Source of the DNA: an archaeon
GTDB lineage: Archaea; Micrarchaeota; Micrarchaeia; Anstonellales; Bilamarchaeaceae
Direction: 5' to 3'
DNA: 64,000 bases
NCBI GenBank assembly: GCA_020053355.1
Contig: JAGVNI010000016.1
Span: 54,190 to 118,189 of the forward strand
Shown one piece after another: positions 34,905-43,796 of this stretch (within the stretch, counting starts at the first letter, position 1; each line of letters begins with the position of its first letter). The notes under the pieces were generated by a model that saw only the letters and a program-made list of their open reading frames with translations, was not told the origin of the DNA and made no database searches. A program made the translations under genes and the position numbers.

Positions 34905-35402
34905 ATGATTCTTCCAAAACAGCATCTTGAGGAAGCGAAGATATTCGAGGGGCTCCACAGCAGCCAGTACCAGCCGTGCGGGATAGACATAACCCTGAAG
35001 GAGGTCTATAAGTTCAAATCCCCCGGCATGATAGATTTCGACAATCGGGAGCGGAAAATCAGCGACGTGGAGCCGATTCCGTTCGATGGCGGGGAAGCCT
35101 CCGACCGCGTTTCGCTGCCCCCTGGGGCATACAAGGTCATATTCAACGAATACGTCCGCATACCGAAGAACGTCGCAGGCCTCTGCCTCCCGCGCTCATC
35201 CCTCCTGCGGTGTGGCGTGACGCTCGAGTGCGCGGTTTGGGACCCCGGTTACGAAGGGAGGAGCGAGGCGCTTCTAATCGTCCGGAACGAGCATGGCGTC
35301 AATCTTAAGAAGAACGCGAAAATAGGCCAGATGATATTCATCCGCCTTGCCGAAGATGCTAAAACGCTTTATTCCGGACAATACAACGGGGAAAACAAGT
35401 AA
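34905..35402 (+). CDS. dUTPase/dCTP deaminase-family protein
   Basis: 165 residues from a leaderless ATG at 34905. Trimeric dUTPase-fold motifs: GIDITLKEVYKF (motif 1), LCLPRSSLLRCGVTLECAVWDPGYEGRSEALLIV (motifs 2 and 3) and KIGQMIFIRL (motif 4-like). The family removes dUTP or deaminates dCTP to protect DNA from uracil. The Asp in WDPGYEG fits a dUTPase better than Dcd, where a catalytic Glu is expected in the strand region, but I cannot settle this. Confidence 0.82.
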   Translation: MILPKQHLEEAKIFEGLHSSQYQPCGIDITLKEVYKFKSPGMIDFDNRERKISDVEPIPFDGGEASDRVSLPPGAYKVIFNEYVRIPKNVAGLCLPRSSLLRCGVTLECAVWDPGYEGRSEALLIVRNEHGVNLKKNAKIGQMIFIRLAEDAKTLYSGQYNGENK

Positions 35403-35412
35403 GTGGCCGGAG

Positions 35413-36720
35413 TCATTTTTTCAGGAACTTGTCTATGGCATCTTCAAGGCTTCCGGACCTTTCCTTGATGGCGAAGTCCACGTGCAGGATTGGAATCTTG
35501 ACTTTCAGGAGCCCGGCGATGTCTATCGGCGTCCCTGCTATAATGACCTCCGCGCCGCTCCGGTCAATGGTTTCGGCCAGGTCCCTTAGCTGCTTCTCAT
35601 AATACCCCATCGAAGGGAGGACGCTGCCGATATGCTCGAATTTCGCGTATACCTCCTTGATGCTTCCGACGGCAAACGGTCTCGGGTCGATGACATCCGC
35701 CCCCATCCTCGCGGCATACTCGAAGCCGGCCCCGAACTTCATCCCGCCATGCGTGACCGTCGGGCCGTCCTCTATCACAATCGCCTTCTTTCCGAAAATC
35801 TCCATCTTCTTTGACGGGATTAGGTCCATGTCCGTCTCGATGACCGTGGCCTTGGGGTTGGCCTTCTCGATATTCTTCTGAATCCTTTTAACGTCCATCG
35901 GGTTCTCGCTGACCTTGTTAATCACGATGACCTGCGCGGCGCGGAAGTTGGTCTCTCCCGGATAATACCACATCTCGTGGCCCGGGCGAAGCGAATCAGC
36001 TATGACAATAAGCAAATCCGGCTTGATGAACGACATGTCGTTGTTGCCGCCGTCCCAGATGATGATGTCCGCTTCCTTCTCAGCCTGCCGCAGTATCTCG
36101 CCGTAATCGATGCCTGCATAAACGATGTTCCCGTCCCGGATATGCGGCTGGTACTCTTCCCTCTCCTCGATTGTGCATTCCTGCGCATCCAGGTCCGCCA
36201 TCGTGGCGAACCTCTGCACCTTTTGCTTGGTCAAATCCCCGTAAGGCATCGGGTGCCGGATTACCACGAACTTTTTTCCCATCTTTTTGAGGATTTTCGT
36301 CAATGTCCTCGATAGCGCGCTTTTTCCGGCGCCGGTCCGGACCGCGGTCACTGCCACCACTTTCTTCGAGCTTTTCAGCATCGTTTCCCTCGGGCCAAGG
36401 AGCACGAAGCTCGCCCCCTTCGCCTGGGCGCGGGAAGCCAGGTGCATCACGTACTCATGCGCCACGTCCGAATACGAGAAATACACCTCGTCGATGAAGT
36501 GCTTGTCGATGAGCGTTTCCATGTCCTTTTCCTCGAAAATCGGAATCCCCTTGGGGTACAGTTTTCCGGCCAGTTCGGCCGGATATCTCCGGTTCGCTAT
36601 GTTCGGAATCTGCGTCGCAGTGAAACCAACGACATTGTAATCCGGATTGTCGCGGAAGAACATGTTGAAATTATGGAAATCCCTGCCGGCAGCGCCAAGA
36701 ATGAGCACAGTTCTCTTCAT
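35413..36720 (-). CDS. Cyclic 2,3-diphosphoglycerate synthetase-like GTPase/ATPase family protein
   Basis: 435 residues. The N-terminal Rossmann-like region (TVLILGAAGRDFHNFNMFFRDNPDYNVVGFTATQIPNIANRRYP) and the central P-loop (VVAVTAVRTGAGKSALSRTL) are characteristic of COG2403, whose founding member makes cyclic 2,3-diphosphoglycerate in Methanothermus. DGGNNDMSFIKPDLLIVIAD and VINKV follow as Walker-B and NKxD-like motifs. Most homologues occur outside organisms known to make cDPG, so the activity is uncertain. Confidence 0.85.
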   Translation of the reverse strand: MKRTVLILGAAGRDFHNFNMFFRDNPDYNVVGFTATQIPNIANRRYPAELAGKLYPKGIPIFEEKDMETLIDKHFIDEVYFSYSDVAHEYVMHLASRAQAKGASFVLLGPRETMLKSSKKVVAVTAVRTGAGKSALSRTLTKILKKMGKKFVVIRHPMPYGDLTKQKVQRFATMADLDAQECTIEEREEYQPHIRDGNIVYAGIDYGEILRQAEKEADIIIWDGGNNDMSFIKPDLLIVIADSLRPGHEMWYYPGETNFRAAQVIVINKVSENPMDVKRIQKNIEKANPKATVIETDMDLIPSKKMEIFGKKAIVIEDGPTVTHGGMKFGAGFEYAARMGADVIDPRPFAVGSIKEVYAKFEHIGSVLPSMGYYEKQLRDLAETIDRSGAEVIIAGTPIDIAGLLKVKIPILHVDFAIKERSGSLEDAIDKFLKK

Positions 36721-36773
36721 GGCTAGTAGTATATCATATGAATTTTTTATTCTATCCTGCCATTTCCCAGCTT

Positions 36774-37670
36774 ATGCGCATCGTGATAGCTCTTGGCGGA
36801 AACGCCCTGCTCCCGAAAGGGGCAAAAGGCACGGCCGAAGGCCAGCTCGTGGCTGCGAAATCCGCAATCTCGCGGCTGGAATCACTTCTCAAGAAGGACC
36901 AGGTCGTGCTCACACATGGGAACGGCCCCCAGGTGGGCAACCTCCTCATCCAGCAGCAGGCGACTTCCGAGGTGGCCCCGATGCCGCTTGATGTTCTCGA
37001 TGCCATGACGCAGGGGCAGATAGGGTACTTCATCGCCAGCGCAGTATCGATGACAGGCCTGCATTCGGCCACTCTCATCACCCGCGTGGTTGTGGACCCG
37101 GAAGATGCGGCATTCAAGAATCCCTCAAAACCCATCGGCCCGTTCTATGCCGAGCCGCCCATTGCCCAAAACCCGCAACCCGGAACCCGCTATTCCATGG
37201 ACGCAGGCCGGGGCTACCGCCTGTTTGTCGCATCCCCGGAGCCGCTGAAAATACGCGAGCATGACGCCATCAGCGTCCTGCTGGATAACGGATTCGTGGT
37301 CATCGCGGTGGGCGGGGGCGGAATCCCGATATCCGCTCACGGCGGCGGCCTTGAAGCCGTGATTGACAAGGACAGGGCGACATCCCTTCTTGCCAGCGAG
37401 ATAAACGCCGACCTGCTCGTATTTGTCACCTCTGTCGATGCAGCGTACCTTGATTTTGGCAAGACAAGCCAGAAAGCGCTCCGCGCACTCTCCGCAAAAG
37501 ACGCTGCGGGCCATGTGGCTGCCGGCCATTTCGCCGAAGGCAGCATGAAGCCGAAAGTCGAGGCTGCGCTCAGGTTCCTGCAAGGCGGCGGGAAGAGGGT
37601 CGTCATCTGCGCCATCGAGGAAATCGAAGCCGCGCTTTCGGGCCAGGCGGGCACGACCATATCCCCATGA
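36774..37670 (+). CDS. arcC: Carbamate kinase
   Basis: 298 residues from a leaderless ATG at 36774, about 27 bases after AATTTTTTATT (36741-36751). Amino-acid-kinase fold with carbamate-kinase motifs: IVIALGGNALL, VLTHGNGPQVGNLL, VIAVGGGGIPI and KDRATSLLASEINADLLVFVTSVDAAY. Converts carbamoyl phosphate and ADP to ATP and carbamate, or the reverse. No arginine deiminase or ornithine carbamoyltransferase is adjacent, so the pathway is not visible here. Confidence 0.93.
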   Translation: MRIVIALGGNALLPKGAKGTAEGQLVAAKSAISRLESLLKKDQVVLTHGNGPQVGNLLIQQQATSEVAPMPLDVLDAMTQGQIGYFIASAVSMTGLHSATLITRVVVDPEDAAFKNPSKPIGPFYAEPPIAQNPQPGTRYSMDAGRGYRLFVASPEPLKIREHDAISVLLDNGFVVIAVGGGGIPISAHGGGLEAVIDKDRATSLLASEINADLLVFVTSVDAAYLDFGKTSQKALRALSAKDAAGHVAAGHFAEGSMKPKVEAALRFLQGGGKRVVICAIEEIEAALSGQAGTTISP

Positions 37671-37749
37671 CGCGCGATGACCGAAACCGCGCCTGCAGCA
37701 TCTGCGATTTAACCGATGATTATTAATCCCCCAGGGTGAGTTCCCCACC

Positions 37750-38472
37750 ATGGCACAAAATAACCCGCACCTCGCGCCCATGGCTCTCGGGCTCTTCATC
37801 ATTTTGCTCCTGGCTGGCTGCACGCAGGAAGGCGGAAGCCAAATCAAGCCTCCGCGCAACCTGACTCCGCAAGACCTTGCGCCTTTTACCCAGGCCGGGT
37901 GCCAGAACGGGTCCGACGGCTTCCTCGATTGCGCAAACGCATCCTTCCGGTCGGATTTCAATTGCTACTCCACCGCGCTTCAAATCATGGGTGACGGGCT
38001 TTCCCTCGAACCATCGATGGTGCTGGCATGGTGTCCGGTCGAAGTCTACAGGAACAACCTGAGCGAGGCCGGGATGAAGGGTTATTTCTACTGCAACGGC
38101 GGCATGCTGCGCACATGCACGAGCTACGTGGCATGGGACGGCTCGAAATTCGTCCAGATGAAAAACACCGGGGCTCTCGCATCATTTGCAGCTCCCATCT
38201 CAAGCGAAGGGGAAGCCTTGGCGTTCGTGATACTCTCCAAAGACGTGATGGGCGCGGTCGAGCGCGACTCGCAGACCACCCTCGTCGCCAAAGCGCAGAA
38301 AAACGAAACCGGTTACACCGTCACCGCATACCACTACAACCCATTCGGATGCTACGACAAAGTCGATTACGAGGAAGTGACCTTTTTTGTCTCAACCGAA
38401 GGCAAAATCGAAGAGCTTGGGCGAAAGGTCGCATACACGCGGTACCTTGATTTCTCCATCTGCGTTGACTGA
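37750..38472 (+). CDS. Lipoprotein of unknown function
   Basis: 240 residues. Lipoprotein signal (MALGLFIILLLAGC), then a mature domain with six to seven Cys in paired positions (AGCQNG, FLDCAN, FNCYST, AWCPVE, YFYCNGGMLRTC, FGCYDK). The TATA-like GATTATTAATCC at 37715-37726 supports the start. A single globular extracellular domain is likely; no catalytic motif recognised. Confidence 0.75.
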   Translation: MAQNNPHLAPMALGLFIILLLAGCTQEGGSQIKPPRNLTPQDLAPFTQAGCQNGSDGFLDCANASFRSDFNCYSTALQIMGDGLSLEPSMVLAWCPVEVYRNNLSEAGMKGYFYCNGGMLRTCTSYVAWDGSKFVQMKNTGALASFAAPISSEGEALAFVILSKDVMGAVERDSQTTLVAKAQKNETGYTVTAYHYNPFGCYDKVDYEEVTFFVSTEGKIEELGRKVAYTRYLDFSICVD

Positions 38473-38487
38473 CAATTACGAATTCGA

Positions 38488-38919
38488 TTATACATCGATG
38501 ATGACGACCGCCTTCCAGGCGCCGTCTCTTTCCTCCACCTTGAACTTGTGCCAGCTGACCGCTTTGACATCCACAAGGAGATGGTGCTTTTTCGGGTCGA
38601 TGCGCTCGCCCTTCATCACCGCATTCAGCTCCAGGCCCGCCCCTGATTTTGTGAATTTGAGGTCGTATTCCCTGAAAAGCAGCAGTTCGGCATCTTTGAG
38701 GAAAATCAGCTCTGAGAGGAAATCATGGAGCAGTTTCTCCATGTCCGGGGCATTCAGGACAATCTCCTTTTTCTCTTTTGTTCCGAGTTCCCGCACATCC
38801 TGCAACTGGGTGCAAGTCATGGCGTTTGCCGAGCTTATGAACATCTCCTCAGGAGTCTTCCCTGTCGCTTCGAACGCAATATCCGCCATTGTCAGGCCTT
38901 CAAGGAACTGGTAAGGCAT
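38488..38919 (-). CDS. Archease, RtcB-activating protein
   Basis: 143 residues. Family features: FLEGLTMADIAFEATGKTPEEMFISSANAMT (the TADI-like motif and helix), LLHDFLSELIFLKDAELLLF, and a C-terminal VDVKAVSWHKFKVEE block containing the conserved Lys/His region, ending in VVIIDV. Archease speeds guanylation and turnover of the RtcB RNA ligase. It is the third gene of an RtcB - CobW-like GTPase - archease run. Confidence 0.92.
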   Translation of the reverse strand: MPYQFLEGLTMADIAFEATGKTPEEMFISSANAMTCTQLQDVRELGTKEKKEIVLNAPDMEKLLHDFLSELIFLKDAELLLFREYDLKFTKSGAGLELNAVMKGERIDPKKHHLLVDVKAVSWHKFKVEERDGAWKAVVIIDV

Positions 38920-39000
38920 CGAATCACATTTTTTTATCTGCCCTTTCTTATTTACCCTTTTTCGTCGTCCGCAATTAAATCCCGATGTGCCGGGTTCCGT

Positions 39001-39897
39001 TCAGGGCGCGGAAGCGTATTCGAGCGACCTGACTATGCTTTCTTTGAGCTCCTCCGCGCCTTCCCCTATGAATACCATCTCCGTCTTGTCGCACGCATGC
39101 TCTTCCAGTTCGAACCTCCCCGCGACATAATTCACGAGGAATCCACCCCCGCTCGTCCTGACGAACCCCTTCGCCCGGTAAATCCCGGCCGGAATGGTTT
39201 CAAGCACGCGGATTAAGGAAGCGCGGTCCAGCGCTTTTTCTGACACGAAAACGAAATGCCCAACCCCAACCCGGTGCGTTTTGTGCGGGGTTGCCGGGGC
39301 ATCGCGCATGATGCCGAAAAGCGCGGCAGTATCAATCCCGCAGCGCTCGGCCTCGATTACCGCGGCGCGGCCATTCAATCTCTCCACCGCCGTCCTCACA
39401 GCCCCCAGCGCCTCCTTGCCTGCGAGGTCGGCTTTATTGATGATAATCAAGTCTGCAAGCTCAATCTGCTCCCGGCCCGTATGCCCGAGGCTCGGGAATC
39501 TCGCCATCGAGTCCGCATCAACGACCGTCACGATGGAGTCCAGCCGTATCCCGGCGATATTCTCCCTTATGTCATATGCGAGCGCGGCGGGCTCTGCGAC
39601 TCCGGTCGTCTCGACGACAATCCATTCCGGCTTCACGGATTCCAGCAGCTCAGCCACGGCGAATCCGAATTCGCCGGAAAGGGAGCAGCACACGCAGCCG
39701 CCTGCAAGCTCTGAAATCGCGATGTTCTTCCCTTGCACGACCTTGCTGTCGATGCTGATTTCGCCGAATTCGTTCATGATTATGGCGAGTTTCATGCCGC
39801 TGTCCTGGGCTATTTTCCGGAGCAGGGTGGTCTTTCCCGCTCCGAGGTAACCGGTGATGATTGTGACCGGGACGCGCAAGCAATCATCCCTTGACAT
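39001..39897 (-). CDS. CobW/COG0523-family metal-chaperone GTPase
   Basis: 298 residues. G1 TGYLGAGKTTLL, the metal-binding GGCVCCSL (CxCC) motif, ETTGVAEP (G3 region), INKADL (G4) and a short C-terminal domain with HFVFVSEKALDRASLIRVLE. COG0523 proteins deliver a metal (Zn, Co, Fe or Mn) to a client. Its start overlaps the end of rtcB by 14 bases and archease follows, so a role in loading metal onto RtcB (a Mn-dependent ligase) is a reasonable inference, not shown. Confidence 0.88.
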   Translation of the reverse strand: MSRDDCLRVPVTIITGYLGAGKTTLLRKIAQDSGMKLAIIMNEFGEISIDSKVVQGKNIAISELAGGCVCCSLSGEFGFAVAELLESVKPEWIVVETTGVAEPAALAYDIRENIAGIRLDSIVTVVDADSMARFPSLGHTGREQIELADLIIINKADLAGKEALGAVRTAVERLNGRAAVIEAERCGIDTAALFGIMRDAPATPHKTHRVGVGHFVFVSEKALDRASLIRVLETIPAGIYRAKGFVRTSGGGFLVNYVAGRFELEEHACDKTEMVFIGEGAEELKESIVRSLEYASAP

Positions 39898-41356
39898 TCC
39901 CGATGGGAACCAGCTTCACGACCTTTTTCGATATCCCGGCCTGGTGGGTGGCCTCGATGACATCATCGATGTTCTTGTACGCTGCGCCGGCTTCTTCGGC
40001 AAGCCCGGCAAAGGAGCCGGTCTTGACGTATATGCCCCTGCCTTCCATCTCCTTCTGGAGCGTATCGCCACGGTACAGCTGCTTCGCCCTGGTCCTCGAC
40101 ATCGTCCTTCCCGAGCCGTGCGCGGTCGTGAACCACGTTTCGGCCCCGCTCGCCACCCCGGCAAGCAGGTAGCTGCCGGTTTCCATGCTCCCGCCTATGA
40201 TGACCGGCTGGCCATCGTCGCGGAACCGGGCCGTTAGCTCCTCCCTCCCCGGGCCGTATGCCGCAGTAGCGCCCTTCCTGTGCACAATCAATTCTTTGAC
40301 CCCGCCGTCCACCCTGTGCTTCTCAATCGACGCGCGGTTGTGCGATACGTCGTAGACCTGCCTCATGCCGAGCTTCTCGGCATCCTGGCCGAAAACCTCG
40401 CTGAAGACCTCCCGCACGCGGTGGACGATGGTCTGCCGGTTCGCGAAGCTCATGTTCATGGCGCATTTCATGGCTTTGAAGTAACTCTGCCCTTCGGGGG
40501 ATGTGAACGGCGCGCAAGCCAGCTCCCTATCAAGTATCTTTATCTTGTACTTGCTTTCCATGACTGAGAGGAACTGGTTCAAATAATCCGTCGCCACCTG
40601 GTGGCCGAAGCCCCTCGAGCCGCAATGGAACATGACGACTATCTGGTCAGGGAATATGCCCCATTTCCTTGCCAGGGCTTCGTCGAAAATGTTCTCCGGC
40701 CGCACATGCTGTATCTCAAGGTAATGGTTGCCGCTTCCAAGGGTGCCTATCTGGCCCTTGCCCCTTTCGACGGCCTTGTCGCTGACGGCCTTCCCATCCG
40801 CCCCGTCATCCCGCCCGCGGAGTTCTGTCGCCTCAAGGTCATCAGCCCATCCGTATCCGTGCTCCACGCACCATGGGGCGCCCTCATCGATGACCTTGCG
40901 GAAGCCCTGCGCATCCAGTTTCACGAACCCCTTGCTTCCCACCCCTGAAGGGACGCTCTCGAAAAGCTTGTTGACAATCCGTTTCAGGTGGGGCTGGACG
41001 TCTTTTAGGGTCAAATCAGTCCGCAATAGGCGCATGCCGCAGTTGATGTCGAACCCGATGCCGCCAGGCGATATGACCCCGCCATCCTCGATGTCCATGG
41101 CCGCCACCCCGCCGATGGGGAACCCGTATCCGCTGTGTCCATCCGGCATGCAATATGCGTATTTCACGATGCCAGGCAGCGTGGCCACGTTCGTGACCTG
41201 GTCATAGACCATCCCATCCATCGCATTGATGAGGCTCTCGCTGGCGAATATCCTGGCAGGCACGCGCATCCCCGCCTTGAAATCCGTCCCGATTTCCCAT
41301 ACGTAATCATTTATCTTCCTGAAACTGGGCTTTTTGAGTTCCCTGTTGAAATCCAT
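39884..41356 (-). CDS. rtcB: RNA-splicing ligase RtcB
   Basis: 490 residues, full length, no intein. Conserved metal and guanylation motifs: IGFDINCGMRLL (Cys metal ligand), GTLGSGNHYLEIQ, VMFHCGSRGFGHQVATDY, the SHNR-type motif in DVSHNRASIEKH, and TAHGSGRTMSRTRAK with the guanylated His. Joins 2',3'-cyclic phosphate and 5'-OH ends, which completes tRNA splicing in archaea. Two intron-containing tRNA genes lie in this window. First gene of the operon, facing away from the H1-like gene. Confidence 0.97.
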   Translation of the reverse strand: MDFNRELKKPSFRKINDYVWEIGTDFKAGMRVPARIFASESLINAMDGMVYDQVTNVATLPGIVKYAYCMPDGHSGYGFPIGGVAAMDIEDGGVISPGGIGFDINCGMRLLRTDLTLKDVQPHLKRIVNKLFESVPSGVGSKGFVKLDAQGFRKVIDEGAPWCVEHGYGWADDLEATELRGRDDGADGKAVSDKAVERGKGQIGTLGSGNHYLEIQHVRPENIFDEALARKWGIFPDQIVVMFHCGSRGFGHQVATDYLNQFLSVMESKYKIKILDRELACAPFTSPEGQSYFKAMKCAMNMSFANRQTIVHRVREVFSEVFGQDAEKLGMRQVYDVSHNRASIEKHRVDGGVKELIVHRKGATAAYGPGREELTARFRDDGQPVIIGGSMETGSYLLAGVASGAETWFTTAHGSGRTMSRTRAKQLYRGDTLQKEMEGRGIYVKTGSFAGLAEEAGAAYKNIDDVIEATHQAGISKKVVKLVPIGNVKG

Positions 41357-41401
41357 CGCGGCTCACCCGTTTTTACGAATAAAACAAGCATAGTGGATTG
41401 G

Positions 41402-41420
41402 ATAGATACATAAATTAAGC
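41402..41420. promoter_or_regulatory. AT-rich divergent promoter region (rtcB / H1-like gene)
   Basis: GATACATAAATTAAGCTTA lies between the two divergent genes. It offers TATA-like boxes on both strands (ATAAATTAA rightwards, about 27 bases before the ATG at 41440; TTAATTTATG leftwards, before rtcB). Confidence 0.45.
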
Positions 41421-41439
41421 TTAGCGGGCAATACAAGTC

Positions 41440-42300
41440 ATGCGATTCTACTCAGATGACCTCAGGAAGGAGGCCCGCACAATCACCGCAGGCGGGAAGG
41501 GGGCAAGGCAGGCATGGGCGGATCTTAGGCAGTGGGCGTCAAAGCGCGGCCCGGCGGCCTCAAAGTGCGCCATGATGGAATTCCTGAGCGCCTATGGCGG
41601 GACGCCGGAAGCGGCCTTCGTCATGCCGGAAATCATGCGCAGCGCTTCTACGGTTTTCTCGCCGGATGAAAGGACCGAGTTTATCGGCCTTGCGTCGAAG
41701 AAACCGTCATTCAACGATTCCAAGCCGCTTCTCCCGCTAATCAGGCCGAAGCCCTCAATGCCAATCGCATCCGCGCGCCCATCGCTAGCCCTTTCGTTCA
41801 AGCCGTCAGTCCGGGAAAGCCCGGCCCCGCGCCTTGGCGCTATCGAGCCGATTGTCCCATCGGCCGACCATGCATATCTTCGCGACATGCCGATTCGAAT
41901 GAGGGACAGGATTGAGGCATCGAGTCTTAGGGCCCCCATGCCCGCCATGCCGAAAGAATCAGCGATGATGGGCGGCAGGGATGATGCCCGTTCGTTCCAG
42001 TTCGACCCGCACAAGAGCCCGGACAGCTCCTATCTGGGCGCCAACAAGGGCGAGCACATCGTGCGCAGCCTCATCCACTCCATGCGCTCGCATGGGCGCG
42101 ACGAGATGTCGCACATGTCCCCTGCCCCGATTGCCGCAAAGCCGAAAGCGAGGAAGAAAACCGGCGCCAAGCGCGCAACGAAACCAGCCGCCCGCAAAGC
42201 CAAGCACGCTCGCAAACCGGCAACCCGGAAAGCGAACGTCCGCAAGGCAACCGCCCGCAAAATGGGCCGGAAACCCGCAAAGAAGCGCGGCAGAAATTGA
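41440..42300 (+). CDS. Protein with histone-H1-like Lys/Ala/Arg-rich tail
   Basis: 286 residues. A short helical N-terminal domain (RFYSDDLRKEARTI ... GPAASKCAMMEFLSAYGG), a long Pro/Ser-rich middle, then about 55 C-terminal residues made almost only of Lys, Arg, Ala, Pro and Thr (for example KPKARKKTGAKRATKPAARK). Tails of this kind occur in H1-like proteins of bacteria and protists and bind and condense DNA. No core histone fold is present. Probably nucleoid- or RNA-associated; no family recognised for the N-terminal part. Confidence 0.7.
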   Translation: MRFYSDDLRKEARTITAGGKGARQAWADLRQWASKRGPAASKCAMMEFLSAYGGTPEAAFVMPEIMRSASTVFSPDERTEFIGLASKKPSFNDSKPLLPLIRPKPSMPIASARPSLALSFKPSVRESPAPRLGAIEPIVPSADHAYLRDMPIRMRDRIEASSLRAPMPAMPKESAMMGGRDDARSFQFDPHKSPDSSYLGANKGEHIVRSLIHSMRSHGRDEMSHMSPAPIAAKPKARKKTGAKRATKPAARKAKHARKPATRKANVRKATARKMGRKPAKKRGRN

Positions 42301-42371
42301 TTCGCCTGCGTTTCCATCCCCCCCGCATATCTTTTTCTATTTTCCTTTCCTATCTCTCCAAAGGTGGGGGT

Positions 42372-42536
42372 ATGGTTTCAAGGATAAATACCGGATGGCA
42401 CGATAGGAACCGCATGCCGCTTGGCGCGACTTTCGAAGAGCGCATGGATTGGCACCTGGCGCATTCGCGCAGCTGCAACTGCCGGCCCGCGCCGCCGAAA
42501 GTGGCAGCCGAACTGAGGAAACGGGGGTTGCTTTAA
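42372..42536 (+). CDS. Small hypothetical protein (54 aa)
   Basis: ATG 42372 with GGTGGGGG a few bases upstream; the frame extends further 5' but lacks a better start. The protein has a short charged helix (ATFEERMDWHLAHSRS) followed by CNC and RPAPPKVAAELRKRGLL. Cys/His spacing could bind a metal. Sits 71 bases after the H1-like gene and just before the tRNA-Glu promoter (TTTTAAAAC, 42539-42547). Confidence 0.5.
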   Translation: MVSRINTGWHDRNRMPLGATFEERMDWHLAHSRSCNCRPAPPKVAAELRKRGLL

Positions 42537-42580
42537 TCTTTTAAAACCCTCGTTGCCATTGATTAGCTGCTAAACGTTTA

Positions 42581-42706
42581 GCTCCTGTAGTCTAGCCCGG
42601 TCAAGGACAACAGACTCTCAGAAACTTTTTAGGAAAAAGTTTCACAAAAACTGCCTGAAAAGTTTGGAGTCCTCTGTGAACCCGCGTTCAAATCGCGGCA
42701 GGAGCA
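42581..42706 (+). tRNA. tRNA-Glu (CTC) with a 51-nt intron at 37/38
   Basis: Exon 1 is 42581-42620 and exon 2 is 42672-42706. Acceptor GCTCCTG/CAGGAGC, anticodon stem ACAGA/TCTGT, loop C-T-CTC-A plus C, variable GAAC, T arm CCGCG-TTCAAAT-CGCGG, discriminator A, no encoded CCA. The intron carries a perfect 10-bp hairpin (GAAACTTTTT / AAAAAGTTTC) that belongs to a 33-nt repeat found again, inverted, beside tRNA-His. Confidence 0.92.
42621..42653 (+). repeat. 33-nt interspersed repeat, copy in the tRNA-Glu intron
   Basis: Begins GAAACTTTTTAGGAAAAAGT and ends CACAAAAACTG. It starts exactly at the first intron base. The complement of 58053-58085 matches it at 32 of 33 positions (A against G in the loop). 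The first 23 bases form a perfect hairpin with a three-base loop. Confidence 0.8.
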
Positions 42707-42707
42707 A

Positions 42708-43796
42708 CTATCCTTTTTTATCCAACCCCGCAGTTATTACGTCATTTTTTCCTATTTTTTCCAAGCCCGCAGGAACTCCCGCGTCTTTTGGCCCGGGTTT
42801 TTTATCCCCAGAGTCTTGGGGTTCTACCGCCTCCTCTATAATCTTAATCGAATTTGCCAGCAACAACGGGCCTATGATGAACCCGAAAATCCCGAAAACG
42901 CCGATTCCTCCGAGCACTCCGATAAGCATAACAAACGGGTGGATGCGCGACCTGGAACCCACAAACCGGCTGGCGAATAAAAACTCGACTCCGATCCAGA
43001 GGATTAATCCTATTACGATAACGCCCCACATCATGGCGTATTGGTTAATGGAGAAATAGTAGAGCGCCAGCGGGACCCAAATCAATTCCGTGCCAATGCT
43101 GGGCATAAACGCGAATATGAAGATCAGGACTGCAAAAATCAGGCTTGCCTGCACTCCAAGCAGGGAAAAACCGATAAATGCGATGACCGCCTCGAGTAGC
43201 GAGATCAAGACATTGCCGTGAATAATTGCGCCAGCCGTTCTCCCGAGCTTAGAGATAACCACGTCATTATTCTTGAACGGCAGATATCTCTTTAGATGGT
43301 TTATGAGTTCATCCCAATTGCACAAAAGATAAAACATGCCATTTAAGGTGATGAGCAAGCCTATGGCAAAGTTGGGTATGGACTGGATAGTCGAGCTGAC
43401 CAGGTTGTTTATGGACAGCAGAATCCACGCTTTGAGCCCGACAGGGTCAACGTTCAAGCTTATTAGAAACGGTTGGGCTACAAACGTATCTATTATGGCC
43501 GCAAGTCCTTGGCCCCTGGCGACTGCATTCGCCTCATTTATAATCTCGAGGGTGACCAAACCGATGGGCACTACGACCATGATGATGGTAATCAAGATGC
43601 ATAGCAATGCCCCTGACGAATTGCCGAGCCGTGGCCTGAGGCTAAGGAATAACGGCCTGATGAAATATGCCAGGATGTATGCAGAAATTATGGCGCCAAC
43701 AAAAGGAAACACCATTAATGCCGAGAGTAAAATCAACCCTATGACCACGGTCCAAAACAAATAATTCCGAAGCAGAAGTCGCTGGAGTAAATCCAT
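42708..43796 (-). CDS. AI-2E family (PerM-like) transporter
   Basis: 362 residues with about eight membrane segments, including a central pair around VSSTIQSIPNFAIGLLITLNGMFYLL, and the conserved C-terminal region VLIFIFAFMPSIGTELIWVPLALYYF ... FVGSRSRIHPFVMLIGVLGGIGVFGIFGFIIGPLLLA. The family exports small molecules; some members act as Na+/H+ antiporters. Codons are more AT-rich than in neighbouring genes. A charged tail with Lys/Pro/Asp ends the protein. Confidence 0.9.
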   Translation of the reverse strand: MDLLQRLLLRNYLFWTVVIGLILLSALMVFPFVGAIISAYILAYFIRPLFLSLRPRLGNSSGALLCILITIIMVVVPIGLVTLEIINEANAVARGQGLAAIIDTFVAQPFLISLNVDPVGLKAWILLSINNLVSSTIQSIPNFAIGLLITLNGMFYLLCNWDELINHLKRYLPFKNNDVVISKLGRTAGAIIHGNVLISLLEAVIAFIGFSLLGVQASLIFAVLIFIFAFMPSIGTELIWVPLALYYFSINQYAMMWGVIVIGLILWIGVEFLFASRFVGSRSRIHPFVMLIGVLGGIGVFGIFGFIIGPLLLANSIKIIEEAVEPQDSGDKKPGPKDAGVPAGLEKIGKNDVITAGLDKKG

